Positions 13,690 to 25,919 are shown, numbered from the stretch's first letter. The stretch is DNA of 64,000 nt from Panopea generosa (GCA_029582155.1 CM055895.1:7622544-7686543); one strand, 5' to 3'. A program made the numbers and translations. Notes: generated by a model not told the origin, from the sequence alone.

Positions 13690-13790
13690 GTCGTCTTATA
13701 GCTGCTCCCATAAGCTCTCACAACTGAGGACGTGGGTACGAGATCAGCCTGGTTTTAACCATTTTATATAGGGAAGTTACTTCTGATAAA
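13690..13790 (+). mobile_element. Possible diverged SINE fragment
   Basis: A B-box-like 'gtgggtacgagatc' is followed by 'attttatatagggaagttact', which parallels the order of the tRNA-Leu-like SINE body (attttatgtgagaaagtt...agttact). The A-box is poorly preserved. Confidence 0.35.
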
Positions 13791-15767
13791 CGGTGATTCA
13801 ATTGTGACTTTTTCATTCATTATCTACCATTGAAGCTGTACGTAAACAAACTACATTCCTATGCTCTCATTATTTTATATATTTGTTGAAATCAATAATT
13901 GGATAACGACGAAGCCTAGTTCATGGCAATAGCTCTCCTTGGACTTCGTCCCGGCGAGTTAAAAAGGAAAAACACAAATTACTCGACAAGGGAGGCTACT
14001 GATCTGTAACGGCAGTGACAAAAAAAATGACAACACCATTTTATAACCGAAACCTAAATTACGACTGTCCCTCAATTCGTTTTTTTAACCATTGTTACAG
14101 CATAAAACGAGACTTTCAGAATATCTGAGTATAAAACTGAAACAAGCTGCGCTATAAGCTTGTTTACTCCATCATTTCGCAGAATCAAAACCAGCAACAT
14201 AATAGTAATTCCGAGTAGGAAAAAACGGATAAAAGGTCATGGGGTGTAATACAAAAGTGATGCCATGGGGAAGAACGATGTGCATCGTTGTGGTACAATA
14301 ATTTGGTTTTGAAATATTTTCAAAATGGTTCATAGTAGTTCTGATTTCTTGCTGCATATGAGTAGAGCAAACGTTGGTATAGCATGTACTGCAATAAGAC
14401 TTCACTGGTGTTAAAAAAGTGACTTTTATTGGATTTCAACATATTCATGTATTTATGAGCATTTTAGGACTTTTTATTTCAAATAATCTCAGGGTGTCAC
14501 TCCAACCTTTTTTAAAAAAAATACACAACCTGGTCAACCTTCCTTCCAGTTGTTGTGCATTTTTATGTGTGTTTAAATTCCTGCTATGGAAAAAAAACAT
14601 ATTTGGAATTCTTTTTTTACCATGGAAATCGTAGACCTTATTTTATATAGAACAAAGAACAAAATTCAACTGTAATGAGACCTTAATGAGTCATAAATTG
14701 TTTATATTGTTGCACAATAACACGTAGCAGCGCAATTGTCGACCGTAAATAAAAGTACCAATCATAGCCAATAAATTGTAGCATCAAATGACCAGGACCT
14801 AAATTCATCAATATTTTGAGTCTGCGATTTAGACTCAGACTGAAATTGTCAAACATTTCATACTCAAATAACATCTATTTAACAAGCAATTTGCAAAAAA
14901 AGCAGTCTGAATGATTATTTAATAGAAAACGTTATATAATATATAATCGCATTTCTTACCAATATTTGTGTGTTTACAGGGTTTTACAAAAATGCAAATT
15001 TGGAGTCTGAGTCATATTCTCAGACTAAAATTGTTGATGAATTTAATCCCTGGGCCCCTTTTGGTTAACCTTTAATGTTTCAAATATATAAGAGTTTAAA
15101 GTGACATTCTTACTGTCTGCAGATTTTGGGAGGCTAAATTATACAAAACGATGAACAGACATAATAAAACATTATAGGTTTAATTGTTTACTTGGTTGCG
15201 TTATGTGTTTACAAAGGATTCTATCACCAAATATTATTGGTTTTAAGAACAACAACGTTGAGTTGTTTTGTTTTATTTTGTTTTGCTTGTGTATTGTTTT
15301 GCAGTCTTTAATGATTTTCCTGGTGAGGTTATCTGATTTAAAAAATGAAATTAATCGGTTTGAATCGTGTTTCATCAATGAATGCGTAAACAGTTCACTT
15401 TATAATTTACGAGACGAATTCTTCGAATGTTTTAGTTTTTTCAAAGAAATAGATATCCTGAAATGGAAATGTCGTTACCCCTTTTAAGTGTTTTCATAAA
15501 GTAGTGATACACTTAACTCCTTTGTGAACAAAAACACACACTGATACATGTATGCGTACGAGGGTTTATCCAGAAGTTCGTTGACAAATCTCATATAATG
15601 AACATGACACGTCTGATTTATTTGGAAATGTACATGTATTAAATTTAATCTAACTGCAAACTGTATGCAAAGTATGAAGAAAATATATATTCCAATAAAA
15701 CAACAACATGTATTTAAACATGTCATGAACGCCTATCTGCCACAGGCCAGATTTACGTTACGTCGTT
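13791..15767. other. Gene-free stretch
   Basis: Several overlapping 60-95-codon frames exist (14419-14634, 15203-15487, 15484-15726) but none shows a domain, and they lie on both strands. 'gagtctgag' and its complement recur at about 14817 and 15003. No gene supported. Confidence 0.45.
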
Positions 15768-16014
15768 ATTTTCCTACAAATAACTTTCTTACTCTTACGC
15801 GTCGCTCCACTCATAATCTTTAACCAAATTGGGGAACCCTACGAACACTCTCAGCATGTTTGTTTATTGCCATGTGCACTGTATTGTAACTAATATGCAG
15901 TTCGCAGCATAGTTCATGAATTGTATTACAGCAATCCTTATTGAGGCACAAGTTACCACGTTGACGTGACTTTGCTTGATTTTGAAACAGGATGCTACAC
16001 CTGCTATCATCCAT
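15768..16014 (-). pseudogene. Possible mariner-type transposase HTH remnant
   Basis: The minus-strand frame 15820-16014 (64 codons) contains a helix-turn-helix-like segment, TIHELCCELHISYNTVH, followed about 12 residues later by VRRVP. In mariner-family transposases the second DNA-binding helix has the pattern 'TI.EI...L.IS.GTVH..L' followed by '.VR.VP', so both order and spacing fit. Two stops follow within ten codons, although an ERRVRVRKL-like stretch continues in the same frame to about 15768. No catalytic DDD/E domain or inverted repeats were found nearby. If real it is a small fossil; the frame could also be chance. Confidence 0.38.
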
Positions 16015-16619
16015 TATTGTTTCTTGTTCCTCACTGTACCGTTATTGTCATCTGTTGACTACAAAATGCACAACAAATATCTTCATTCGAGCTTTACTAT
16101 GCATAGCTAGCGTCTGAATCAGTGTTTTGTTTAAACTGGAATAAACTTTATTGCTGCTCGATGTTTCACCTTTTCATCAGATGCACTATTTACATATGAA
16201 TGAGTCTACTATATCAATATAACTTTATTTAAACGCCTATCGCCTGCGCGCCATGCTGAATGACACATGCAGACATTGATGACGTGTCCTCAATAATATA
16301 TGCTTCACCGCGAGTGTTACAGGAAAAGGATTGTTATTTTTCATATATATATCTGTCGAATTATTCAACATTTTGAGCTGCAGCATCAATTCTGTATTTA
16401 GATTGCTACGGATACCATAACATTATTATTGACATAAAAATATACTAAAACACTATACATCGATGACAACTACACCAATACTAATTTGTGCAAAATATAG
16501 CTATTTACTTGCACAAATAGGGATTTTATCAATTTTTTCTATAAACTTCTGGATAACCCCTCGTATATTACCAACATTTCAAAATAAAGAAGACGAGTAG
16601 TATTTCATTCTAATCAGTC

Positions 16620-17128
16620 TGTCGAACAGCAATACTCGCAAATTGTGTATAACATCTTATTATTAAAAAAAGAGACTAGCGTGTATATGTTTATTGAACT
16701 GATGAAATCTAAGCAAATTACAGAAGTTTTAAAATTGGGAAAATACATATACATAGCATTTATTCTATGCATGTCAAGTATATAGGTTTTTGAAATATTT
16801 TAACAAATCATGGTTTGGGAGGCCTTGTGTGTGTGAATATGAGTGAATATTAATTATTATTAAAGATTTATTAAATTTTAGATATTTATTTAAAAATTAA
16901 TTGTTTACGAAATTCATTTATGAATAATAAAGTCCGACCTTTTTTAAAAATATGCTCTACAGATGTACAGATACTACTTTTTGTGATACAAATATTTGAA
17001 TATATCTACGAATTGTTTCATAAAATGTGTCACGTGATAAATAAATATATTGGATGTATGTTTAGTATATGTATGTAATGAGAAACATTATATACTTAAG
17101 TTACATTTAAAGAAATATTGAATCTTGA
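16620..17128 (+). mobile_element. 5'-truncated LINE copy (3' end of ORF2 and 3' UTR)
   Basis: The frame near 16625-16790 contains 'FIELMKSKQITEVLKLGKYI', which parallels the C-terminus of the LINE at 32.4-37.1 kb ('FIELMQSKK...'). Upstream, with one frameshift, 'RKLCITSYY' parallels 'RKSFIKSYY'. The 3' ends also match: 'tgtaatgagaaacattatat' followed by 'gaatctt' occurs at about 17075-17128 and again at 37030-37080. It is a truncated insertion of the same or a sister LINE family, as made by incomplete reverse transcription. Confidence 0.75.
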
Positions 17129-17823
17129 AATATTTCAAAATATATGATTTAGTTGAGTGTTGTGTTACACATAATTTTACAAAGAGCATTTATGTATGAA
17201 ATCATGAATTCGTTGTTCATAGAATACTGTTTTACCTATTTTAAAGAACAATATTGATTTTTTAGAACAACATCACTTTCAACTATTTCAAAATTGAGTA
17301 TACCACAACCAGTTGTGTATATACAATTGTGTAATACGATTACGTATCCGATTGACATTTATCTCACTAAAGGGGAGACTACTGTCATTATCTTGCGATG
17401 CTTTAATGTTCGACTATAGATATTTGTTCTCTTGTGACTGTTAGATTGTGTCATTTTGGATAACTCAATCCTCAATTCCGTTTGATGTGAACAGATATAA
17501 TTACAAATGCTGAACTATAGTGGCACAAAGCTTTGTTACATAATGCAACGTAAGAGTTTTCAGACAGAATATATATATAAAAGAAGGAATAAGAAAATTA
17601 TATTAATGTAAAACTTAATTGAGTGTGATATTTTCTCTGTTATAGATAAAAATAGGCAGAGGTTTGGAGTTATCAAAAAAACGTTTAGTAGGTTTTTACG
17701 GTAAACAAATAACCAAAAATCAGTAATATAAGGTTATTTTACAGTGTTTTGTACAATATGGGAATATATTGAACGAGCATGTATATTGAGGTGAAAATCA
17801 TATTGTACGAAACGCCGTAGAGT
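17129..17823. other. Gene-free stretch
   Basis: AT-rich. Nothing recognised. Confidence 0.45.
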
Positions 17824-18075
17824 AAATAAACTGTGAGTTTAGAGCCATGAGAGCGGCTGACGAAGTATTCGGATTTTCTCAACGACTTGATCGTCATGCG
17901 GAACATTTTGTCGGTTGTTTGTTTTTATCGTTAAAATTTCTACTAATTTTTATGCCATCTTGAATTTTGAACTGTGCAATATGAAAGTTATTGGATTCAA
18001 TAAACTTCTTCATATTGTATGTATGGTGACATCTGGGGTAGGTGACTGGCTATACACTAACAGGTATAGAATAAT
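17824..18075 (+). repeat. Dispersed repeat R1, copy 1
   Basis: Shares long words with 47581-47855: 'acattttgtcggttgtttg', 'tttttatcgtt', 'gtgacatctgg.gta.gtgactggctatacactaac'. Divergence is substantial. Both copies end just after a small inverted motif, ctatacactaac.ggtatag. The element class is unknown. Confidence 0.8.
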
Positions 18076-18123
18076 TTAAGTTATTTTATGTTGATATTTT
18101 TCCTCTTCCTTATTCAACCAAAG

Positions 18124-18775
18124 TATTACTCTTTACAACTATATTCAGTGTATTAAGAGTGTACTTTGTTTTACCATTTTATTGAGTTCATGCACTTCTA
18201 TGTTTTAAGAGTGTATTTTGTTTTACAACTATACTGAGTTTATGCACTTCTATGTTTTAAGAGTGTATTTTGTTTCATCACTATACTGGGTTTATGCACG
18301 TCTATGTTTAAGAGTGTATTTTGTTTTACTTCTTTATTGAGTTTATGCACTTCTATGTTTAAAAGTGTATTTTGTTTCATCACTATACTGGGTTTATGCA
18401 CGTCTATGTTTAAGAGTGTATTTTGTTTTACTTCTTTATTGAGTTTATGCACTTATATGTTTTAAGAGTGTAATTTGTTTTACTTCCTCATTGAGTTTAT
18501 GCACTTCTATGTTTTAAGAGTGTATTTTGTTTCACCACTATATTAAGTTTATGCACTTCTATGTTTTAAGAGTGTTTTTTGTTTCACCACTATATTGAGT
18601 TTATACACTTCTATGTTTTAAGAGTGTATTTTGTTTCACCAATATATTGAGTTTATGCACATCTATGTTTCAGGAGTGTATTTTGTTTCACCACTATACT
18701 GAGTTTATGCACTTCTATGTTTTAAGAGTGAGTTTTGTTTCACCACTATATTGAGTTTATGCACTTCCATTTTAT
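18124..18775 (+). repeat. 52-bp minisatellite, about 12 copies
   Basis: The unit is 'gtttatgcacttctatgttt' + 'taagagtgtattttgttt' + 'caccactatattga'. A sub-block near 18240-18440 alternates two unit types, one with a 1-bp deletion in 'gttttaag' and 'cacgtctatg'. The 70-codon minus frame there is a by-product. Confidence 0.95.
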
Positions 18776-18911
18776 TGATACTTTAACGGGAAAGCATGAT
18801 GCTTTTATTCATGTCCATATATCAATAAAAATGTATATCTATTAAAGTGTAAACAAAAGAATTTTTAATGGGGTTTAACATCATTTTACCACATATCCTG
18901 TTTTGTTGGTG

Positions 18912-19072
18912 GAGGAAGACCGTGAAATGAATCTGAGTAGAAGCACTGTTCTCCTGCAAGTAACTGGCAAACATTTTCACATAAAGGTGTTGGAGCGAGC
19001 AGTACTCAAACCTTAGCGGTGAGAGGTAACATATCTTGAGACGGAGCCATAGACCAGGACCCCGGAATGATA
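18912..19072 (-). mobile_element. tRNA-Leu-like SINE, family D
   Basis: Minus-strand copy related to 23475-23632 and 39370-39545: a tRNA-like head ('ctggtctatggctccgtctcaag', B-box region 'aaggtttgagtactg'), then a body with 'gccagttacttgcagga'. The tail is eroded. Confidence 0.75.
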
Positions 19073-19131
19073 TTATCCAAGTATTACAAACTAGAACATT
19101 ATATTTAAGAATGGTTATGGTTTAATAATAC

Positions 19132-19305
19132 TAAGTCAAACCTATGTAAGCGATCACCTCAATTAAACAGCCATTTGTCTTAAGCAGCCATATGTGCTAT
19201 TTCCCATGTCTATGCTTTCAGTGTAAATTGACCTGTATTTAGCAACAATCTGTCTTAAAGGGCCATTTTTGCCTTTTCCAGCTAGCTTGGCTTAACTATA
19301 ACATA
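19132..19305 (+). mobile_element. Degenerate TA-type MITE
   Basis: The left part 'agtcaaacctatgtaagc' and internal words ('aacaatctgtcttaaa', 'ggccatttttgcc') match the better-preserved MITE at 41144-41322. The right inverted repeat is largely eroded. Confidence 0.65.
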
Positions 19306-19503
19306 ATATGTGACAATTGAAATCATTGCTAGCATTTGAAACACATGCAATAGCAATCCATTTCAACAAAACCATTAATTACAAAAACTCTTGACCAGGA
19401 AAAACACTCAAGTTCAAAATATTAACTTGAACAAATATTCATCTAAATTCAAGACTGTTGAAAATAATGTATAATCGGTCAAAATAATTTTATTAAAAAA
19501 ATT

Positions 19504-19669
19504 TAAGGATTAAAAGCCGAATTTTGAGTTTTCATCGAGTGATAAAAAACACTAGGCCAGTTTAATGTTCGTGAAGCCCGAAGAGCTTCTCGGGCTCTTC
19601 GGCGACATTAAAGTAGGCTTATGTTTTTCATCACCCGATGAAAACTCAAAATTCGGCTTTTAATCCTTA
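19504..19669. repeat. 166-bp palindromic foldback element
   Basis: The left arm starts taaggattaaaagccgaat and the right arm ends with its complement, attcggcttttaatcctta. About 47 outer bases pair with very few mismatches, then a less perfect section ('aggcc...ttaatg' against 'cattaa...ggctt'), with a GC-richer centre (cccgaagagc ... gctcttcgg). It folds into one long hairpin. A foldback MITE is the simplest reading. No convincing target duplication seen. Confidence 0.9.
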
Positions 19670-22600
19670 TATTTACATTATATTCTCAAACTATTTTAGA
19701 TAAAACTATTACATAATTTTTTTGTAATTTTTATATTTAAAAAGCAAGTTATACGCATTAAACTGCAAAGCCAGTGTCATGAATGTAACAGCGACGTTGT
19801 CAACATACTGAATAAGTGCACGCATTTATAGGACAACTTACGGCAACGTGACGTCTCACTAGCAAAACAAAATTGTTCAACCAATGAAATGCAAACTGGT
19901 TCTTTCAGATCTGCCCAGATGCAAGTGTTTTTCATTGAGAATTATACATGTAGTTTATTTAGGCCGGTTGCAGTGGGAATGTAAATATTCAGGTATAAAG
20001 GATCATTACCATATACCAATACAATAAAATTAATGATGATACATGGGGAAAAACAAATTCTAAATATATCACAGTTTTAAATGCTTCGGTTTTATAATAT
20101 TTATGAGGTATATTCTTAAAAATCTAAAAAATAAATATACATTTTATGAAAATGTTATAATATATTTTCCGATCATATTAAAAGTATACATTGGATAGTC
20201 ACTCAAAGTCTTAAAGTCATATTTCCATATATAACAAATAGAAACTTATCTTAATAAATAAAATACAAATTTGCAAATATAACATTATAGAAAATAGAAT
20301 TATAAGAATGAAACAATTATGAAAAAACACTTGATCGAAGTAATTCTGCTGCTCTGCAACATGTGTAAGATTACCATATAGATTTTAAATAATGCATGAA
20401 ATTGTATATTTTTATCTACAAAAATAATTATCACTGTTAGTTAATTATGTATCAATCAGTAGGGCAGTAGAAATGTTCTTTTCCATTACAAGTCCCGGTT
20501 CTAATATAAACAATTTGATGAATGTTTAAATCGATCCTTGGTTTCTGGTTTTATGCTTAGAGGTTAAATTTGTAATTCCGTTATACAAATGTTTTAATTC
20601 AGATCTAACAACAGTTGGAAAAAGAAATTTGCAACAAGTGTGCTTATCTGACGATCTGTTAAAATGCTGATTTATCGTTTGGTGCTTTATTGTAATAGAC
20701 GTGGCGGGCATTAATGACAGCATTTGAATTAAATATAATGCAAAAAAACAGAGTTTTGTTACAGGTTTAGTTCGGCTTTAATTCTGGAATTCAGCGGAAA
20801 TACACGGCAATACATGGAAATATATACGATAGAGTAATAAATCACATTAACACACATAAACGTAATTATTAAACACAAGATTTGAACATCTTTCTTTGCT
20901 GTCTGCTTGTGGCCAGTTTCCGCTACATATTGTCATTATGTCTGGTCGAATATGTCTCAACTCCAGGTTTAAGTGCTTTTTGTCGATTTCTGTTACAGAA
21001 CAATTTACAAACACATTTAGAAAGTCCGGAGGCTAATCTGTGTAAATCTAACAAATATACAACCTATTTTTTATATTTTACTGCGTTATGTTAACAGAAT
21101 ATACAAGTTGATAGGGAATGGAATTTTGCTATTTCAGTTAGTATCTATGTTTGTTAATTGACATCCAGCAAGTGTCTGTCGAATGGAAGAGTATTTAATC
21201 CATGGTCAACGTATTCATATATTTACCTGAACATATTTGTGTTTTATATCATACACATGTTCATGCTGCCGCATTTGTTAGATGATCATCTTGCGTAATT
21301 ACGTTTGTATTGATCGTTTTATGAAATGAAGACGGGGAATTGGGTGAGGTTTGGCGCATCCTCACACCAAGGCATTCGGTTATTAGTCTTTGTTCTAAGC
21401 TCAACTAAAGAGGTATTACTTAACTAAAAAACGAATGGACTCATTATACGTGTATCACAATAAATGTTAAAATCCAAACCCTTCCGCCTTAAATCTGTTT
21501 TAATACTTTTAATTCGAGGTCAAATCAAGTGTTTGCGCTCTAATTTGTGTTTTTATATTTATCTGAAAATTGGGTTGCAGTATATATTTAAGTTGAGCAT
21601 GAAAAAAAGATTCCCAGAAAGCTCTTAAATGTATAACTGACCGTTCCAAGGTCGTTGTCACGGTCTATACTAATTCTGTTTGTTTGTATTACACATTTTC
21701 TGTTTATTGATTGTGTTTGTGCTTACTTTTATACAATACGTTTTCCGTTAGACATAAATGTTCTTATTTTTATATTAGAGCTGTACCAGACCACATCATA
21801 TAATTAAACACCGTATTTGAACTATATATTTACAATTTTATTTCACAATCTATGTGTATTTCACATGCTGGAACTTAAAAATGAGTAAAAAATCAAAATC
21901 AAGCAAGTCTTTTTAACTTACAATCATAAAATCTAACTTTATTGGTACAGGCTTTGAAAATTTATTTCACATATTTAAAAGCATAGCACGAGAATAAATG
22001 ATATACGCAACTCTGATATGTTCGCACCTTCTGAAAATGCAATGAAATCTTAATTAAATTTCATCGAATTGCATGATATTTCCAGGGAAGATGTTTTATT
22101 ACACTACTTATTCACGCTTCTTAATCAGAATTCTCTCGTGTATATATTCCATTCATATTTAGGGAAAGTTTGAAATAGATTATTTTCCTTCCATCAATTA
22201 ATTGCTAAAACATTCCATTATAACGTTCCATTATGACTGTCACGGAGATGTCATGTTTCTATAGAGAATATTAAACAAATCAACAGTTCAAAATTGAAAG
22301 TTAACATTAACAGTGAAAATAAAAATATGAGATAGGTTTATGTAAACTGATTTATTATCTCAGTTCTAGGTTTTGAAGAAAAAAATTAATTCAAGATTAC
22401 TTCCAAACCAATTGATTTTATCGCATTTTTTCTTAACAGAATATAATATCAAGATATTTTTGCTTAAATTTTAAAACACTAATCCTTAGAGAAATTATTT
22501 AGATCGAATATTTAATTATTCAACAATATTCATTTTTTTCCCTTAATAGTGCAACCAATCATAGAACAATACTGGAGAAGTGTTGATGAATAAAAATTGG

Positions 22601-23474
22601 TCTCCACGAGGTTGTTCTGCACTTTTAAGACAATTTTCAACTTTTAAAAAACAAACGTTGATGATACCTGCTGATATAACTCAGTGAAAGCTTTTTTTTT
22701 CATCTCATATACAAATACTTTTGAACTTTTGGATAGGGCGCATCACCTTTGAGAGGGTACTGTACAATTTTTTACATTTTTAGTAATTTTCGATTATTTT
22801 GCTCAACCAAATTGTATATGTAGCATGTCTAATAACATATCAATACAACAAAATACGATTTAGTATTTTCACCGTAAATGCTAGCATTAGCAGTGTACTG
22901 TGTCATTATTAAAATAGTGAAACACGTTTGTCTTTGACTGCCAACTAGATTCTTCCGCGTTCGTGTTTTAGTATTGTATCAGCAATGCATACATAAGCCG
23001 GTTGTTTTTGGGAATGCATGAGAGTAAAAGGTATAACAATTCCATTTCTGAAATATTATTTTATATCTGTGAGAAAAATAACAATACGGTTACATAATTA
23101 CTCTCATTTACATAATTGTGAACGATATTTGAAATAATGACCTTTGCCCCAGATACAAAAACGGAAGGAATTTTCCACAGCATTACGAAAAAATGGAATT
23201 GCGTTCTGTAACTTTTAATGCATTAACAGTTTGAGCTTCTGAGCACTTCGATTCTACTTGGTTCTGCCCTGGCATGTGATCGCTATCTGCCAAAGATACA
23301 ACCTTTGTATTTTATCATTCGAGTACATTGATACTGAATCGGTTATCTACAACTGGTTTTTATACTGACACAAAAGCTGCTAATTTAATCATGGTAACGA
23401 GGATATGTTTTCTACGATATATATTATTTTGGAATGAGGTTCAACGCCATTTCAATCCATTTCAGGAATTATTG
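19670..23474. other. Gene-free stretch
   Basis: 3.8 kb of AT-rich DNA. Frames at 20526-20723, 20882-21094 and 23328-23525 are short, motif-free and (the latter two) lack an ATG start. No tandem or inverted structure of note. Confidence 0.45.
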
Positions 23475-23632
23475 ATGGAGGAAGTCATCAGAATAAATCG
23501 GCGTAGAACTACAGTCTTTCCGTAAGTAACTGAAAAACTTTCTCACATAAAGTTTTTAGAGCGAGCATGACTTTGAACCTAAACCTTAGCAGTGTGACGT
23601 CGTTAACTTGAGACAGCACCTTTTACTACTCG
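23475..23632 (-). mobile_element. tRNA-Leu-like SINE, family D
   Basis: Minus-strand copy: 'tccgtaagtaactgaaaaac', 'tctcacataaagttt', 'agcgagcatgactttgaacc', then 'ttaacttgagacagcacc'. It is a diverged relative of 39370-39545. Confidence 0.7.
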
Positions 23633-24228
23633 GTCTTGTAGTACTCTTCTGAGACATAAAATATATCAGTTAAAACATTATGCTGGGAGCAACGAATCCT
23701 CACCCAACGTTGAAACATTTACACCCGAGGGTTTGATATACTTTCTCGCTTTTTAATAAATAAAACATACGGGGTTCCCCCTGAAAGGAAGTATATCTTC
23801 CATGACACGTGCCATTTTCTTCACATGTCATGACGCACATCTCATACTAGATCTAAGTGTGCTTTCTATTCCGGGATCCAAACTCATAATCGTGTGTAGT
23901 TTAATGTGCACATCAGAAAAATATTTTACAACTTGATTTGGTTAAATTAATTGGATTTTATGACGTGTTGATTTTCCATGTGAAACGGGTCAGTGTTAAT
24001 GTTACATTTAGAAATGTATTATTTAAATAACCACCGTCTATGAATATAAATGAGTTTAATTTCTGAAGTTATGTAATTAAAACTGTCACATATATATGTT
24101 GCATTTTGTCATAAAACTGGTATTTTAAAAGCAGGATAGTTTGAGATAATGGCCATTTTCGAGGACGACCATTAGTCTTAGATGGATAGAAGAAAAATCA
24201 TTATGAGTTTATCCATATAGACATTTCA
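23633..24228. other. Gene-free flank of the Polinton-like element
   Basis: No coding similarity. A short imperfect inverted repeat lies at about 23798-23830 (catgacacgtg / cacatgtcatg). No terminal inverted repeat complementary to the 30.8-kb side could be recognised, so the left end of the Polinton-like element is undefined. Confidence 0.4.
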
Positions 24229-25080
24229 TCACATGAGTTTCATATATGGATTTGACATAAAATGATAAGACAAACTGCTTTTATCTATTTTGTAACTATT
24301 TAGAATGTGTTTCTCCGACTATATAATTTTCATTGAGTTATGACATCGTTCTTTAGAGAATAAGATATTTCTATAATTTTCAAATTTAATATCTTTTTCA
24401 ACCACTCATTTTTAATACCCTTACATCTTTTAGCAACCTTACCGCTAAACAGGACATAAGAATATAATTTGCTTCTCAACCCGACAAATTCGCTTATAGG
24501 TATTCCAGCCGTTGCATCTTTCATTTTTCCAATTACTTTTTTATTATCATTAAAATGGTATTTGCTTTAAGGGTCATAGTCGCTATTATCAAACAATTCT
24601 TTCATTTCAAATAAATCCTCATAAACATCCTCAGTTTCTATTTCGTAACAAAACCAGTCCGTATCTGTAAATAAAAGTGAAAAGTGAAGCGGAACGTCCA
24701 TATATTTTCTTTATGGTGTTGTAGTGGAAATCTATCATCAGATGTTTAGACAAATCAAGGATGCACATTCCCAGATAACAAGAGCGGTTTAGTAGCATCT
24801 CTTCCTTTATTTTATGCACCGCAAACAAATTATCATTAAATATTATTACGCTTGATTAGAAAGTCGGCTTCGACTGGTATTTTAATAAGACGTCCTCGTC
24901 TGAAGTAAGTCTAATATCTACCCTCTTACGAAGATTCTCCATCGTTTTTCCGAAAACAGAATTATTCATCTGTTTCAAAAAATCATTTTCAAAGGCGTTT
25001 TTAGCTATTTTTCTCTTTTTAGTGTTGAAGTCAATATACTCCTTTAACTATGGAGGGACTGCTAATTCTTATACATTTAT
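24229..25080 (-). pseudogene. DNA polymerase B, C-terminal palm/thumb remnant (Polinton type)
   Basis: Protein-primed family-B polymerases copy the linear genomes of Polintons and adenovirus-like elements. On the minus strand the visible order is LKEYIDFNT (about 25046 downward), the palm motif MNNSVFGKT (about 24945-24972), YLGMCILDLSKHLM, the catalytic-site region TDTDW (24654-24668) followed by YEIETEDVY, then VIGKMKDATAGIPI and EFVGLRSKLYSY, and a final segment with LNSYKID ending at a stop at 24229. This is the Polinton polymerase C-terminal signature. In the usual FTDTDS motif the Ser is Trp here. At least three frameshifts and several stops break it. The exonuclease, TPR1 and N-terminal two thirds are absent. 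The minus-strand DNA just upstream (25081-25322) is not recognisable polymerase. Confidence 0.88.
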
Positions 25081-25322
25081 TTGAATAAATTTCCATACTT
25101 TTCAGAATATCCGCTTTTAACCATGTTTGTACCATCGCAACACATTTTAATTAACCCAGCATTTACTCTTTATTCCTTTTGAGCAGCATACATACTCTTA
25201 AAATCAATCTTAACTGCTTCCACTCTCTTTTCAACAGCAATAACCACTTTTGGTTTTCTTCTTTCCTTATAAACGTCTTCATTGTCGACATGGTCGATGT
25301 TACAGTTTTTATTTATTTTCTA
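25081..25322 (-). other. Unassigned minus-strand coding-like stretch
   Basis: In one minus frame a charged segment (NEDVYKERRKPKVVIAVEKR...) runs for about 45 codons to a stop near 25165 and continues with protein-like composition to about 25090. I do not recognise it. It lies between the kinase and the polymerase remnant and may be the end of a small element gene or an eroded polymerase segment. It is followed upstream by a T-rich tract on the plus strand (25325-25385). Confidence 0.35.
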
Positions 25323-25439
25323 TCATTTTTTATATCCTTTTTTTTCTTTTCTATATCCTTTTTTTCCTTTTTTCTTTATTTTCACTAAGAAATAGATTAT
25401 TAGTACACATATATTATATATTATATAGTCTATATTAGC

Positions 25440-25918
25440 CATAATTATTCTATTATTTATATTTATTGATTCGAGTCTACATGCTCTTTCCTCCGGTTCC
25501 GATTTATCCAAACCCTCAATTTGCCCTAAAGTACAATTATTTTTAAAAACTACTTGATTCATGTATATGCAAGTTAAAGATAACAAAAAACCCAATAAAG
25601 TCAATAACATGGTTAAAAATTATCTCAAAAGCAAATATATCTTTATTAGATTCCAAACATCTTTAGAGTACGCAATCCCTTCTACACACGTTAGCTTTTT
25701 CCACCATCCTAAAATGAGAATGTATATTTAATATTTGAAACGCATTATATTTTTTTCGGATCATTATATAATTCTTTGAGTGGGTTTATTCCATCCAAAC
25801 AGGCCCGTTCTTCAATAGGTTCGAGAATAATTTTTATATGATAGTTTAAATATTTTAAAATTGTAGTTTTTCCTGCTCCTTTATTGCCTAATGATATTAC
25901 AAATATTATATTATTCAT
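25440..25918 (-). pseudogene. Deoxynucleoside-kinase-like gene carried by the Polinton-like element
   Basis: Deoxynucleoside kinases phosphorylate salvaged deoxynucleosides to feed dNTP pools. From an ATG at 25918, a 57-codon frame carries a P-loop GNKGAGKTT (residues 11-19), then LEPIEE, DGINPL, and LYNDPKK before a stop; this order (P-loop, EPVE, NG.N.L, Y.DPK.W.) is that of the dNK/TK2/dGK family. In a shifted frame there follow FQILNIHSHF (family 'FQ.Y...' helix) and, after a stop, RCLESNKDIFAFE in the place of the ERS motif. In a third frame a segment with SEPEERACRLE resembles the arginine-rich lid (R.R.EE..I.LEYL). It is broken by two frameshifts and about two stops and covers about 160 codons; the family is usually 200-260 residues. 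Only 1 bp separates its ATG from the stop of the ORF upstream. Thymidylate kinase is a less likely alternative. Confidence 0.75.
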
Positions 25919-25919
25919 A

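Noticed and set aside
23798..23830. Short inverted repeat with CACGTG/CACATG words
   Set aside because: An 11-bp imperfect stem is expected by chance in a window this size; no gene nearby to regulate.
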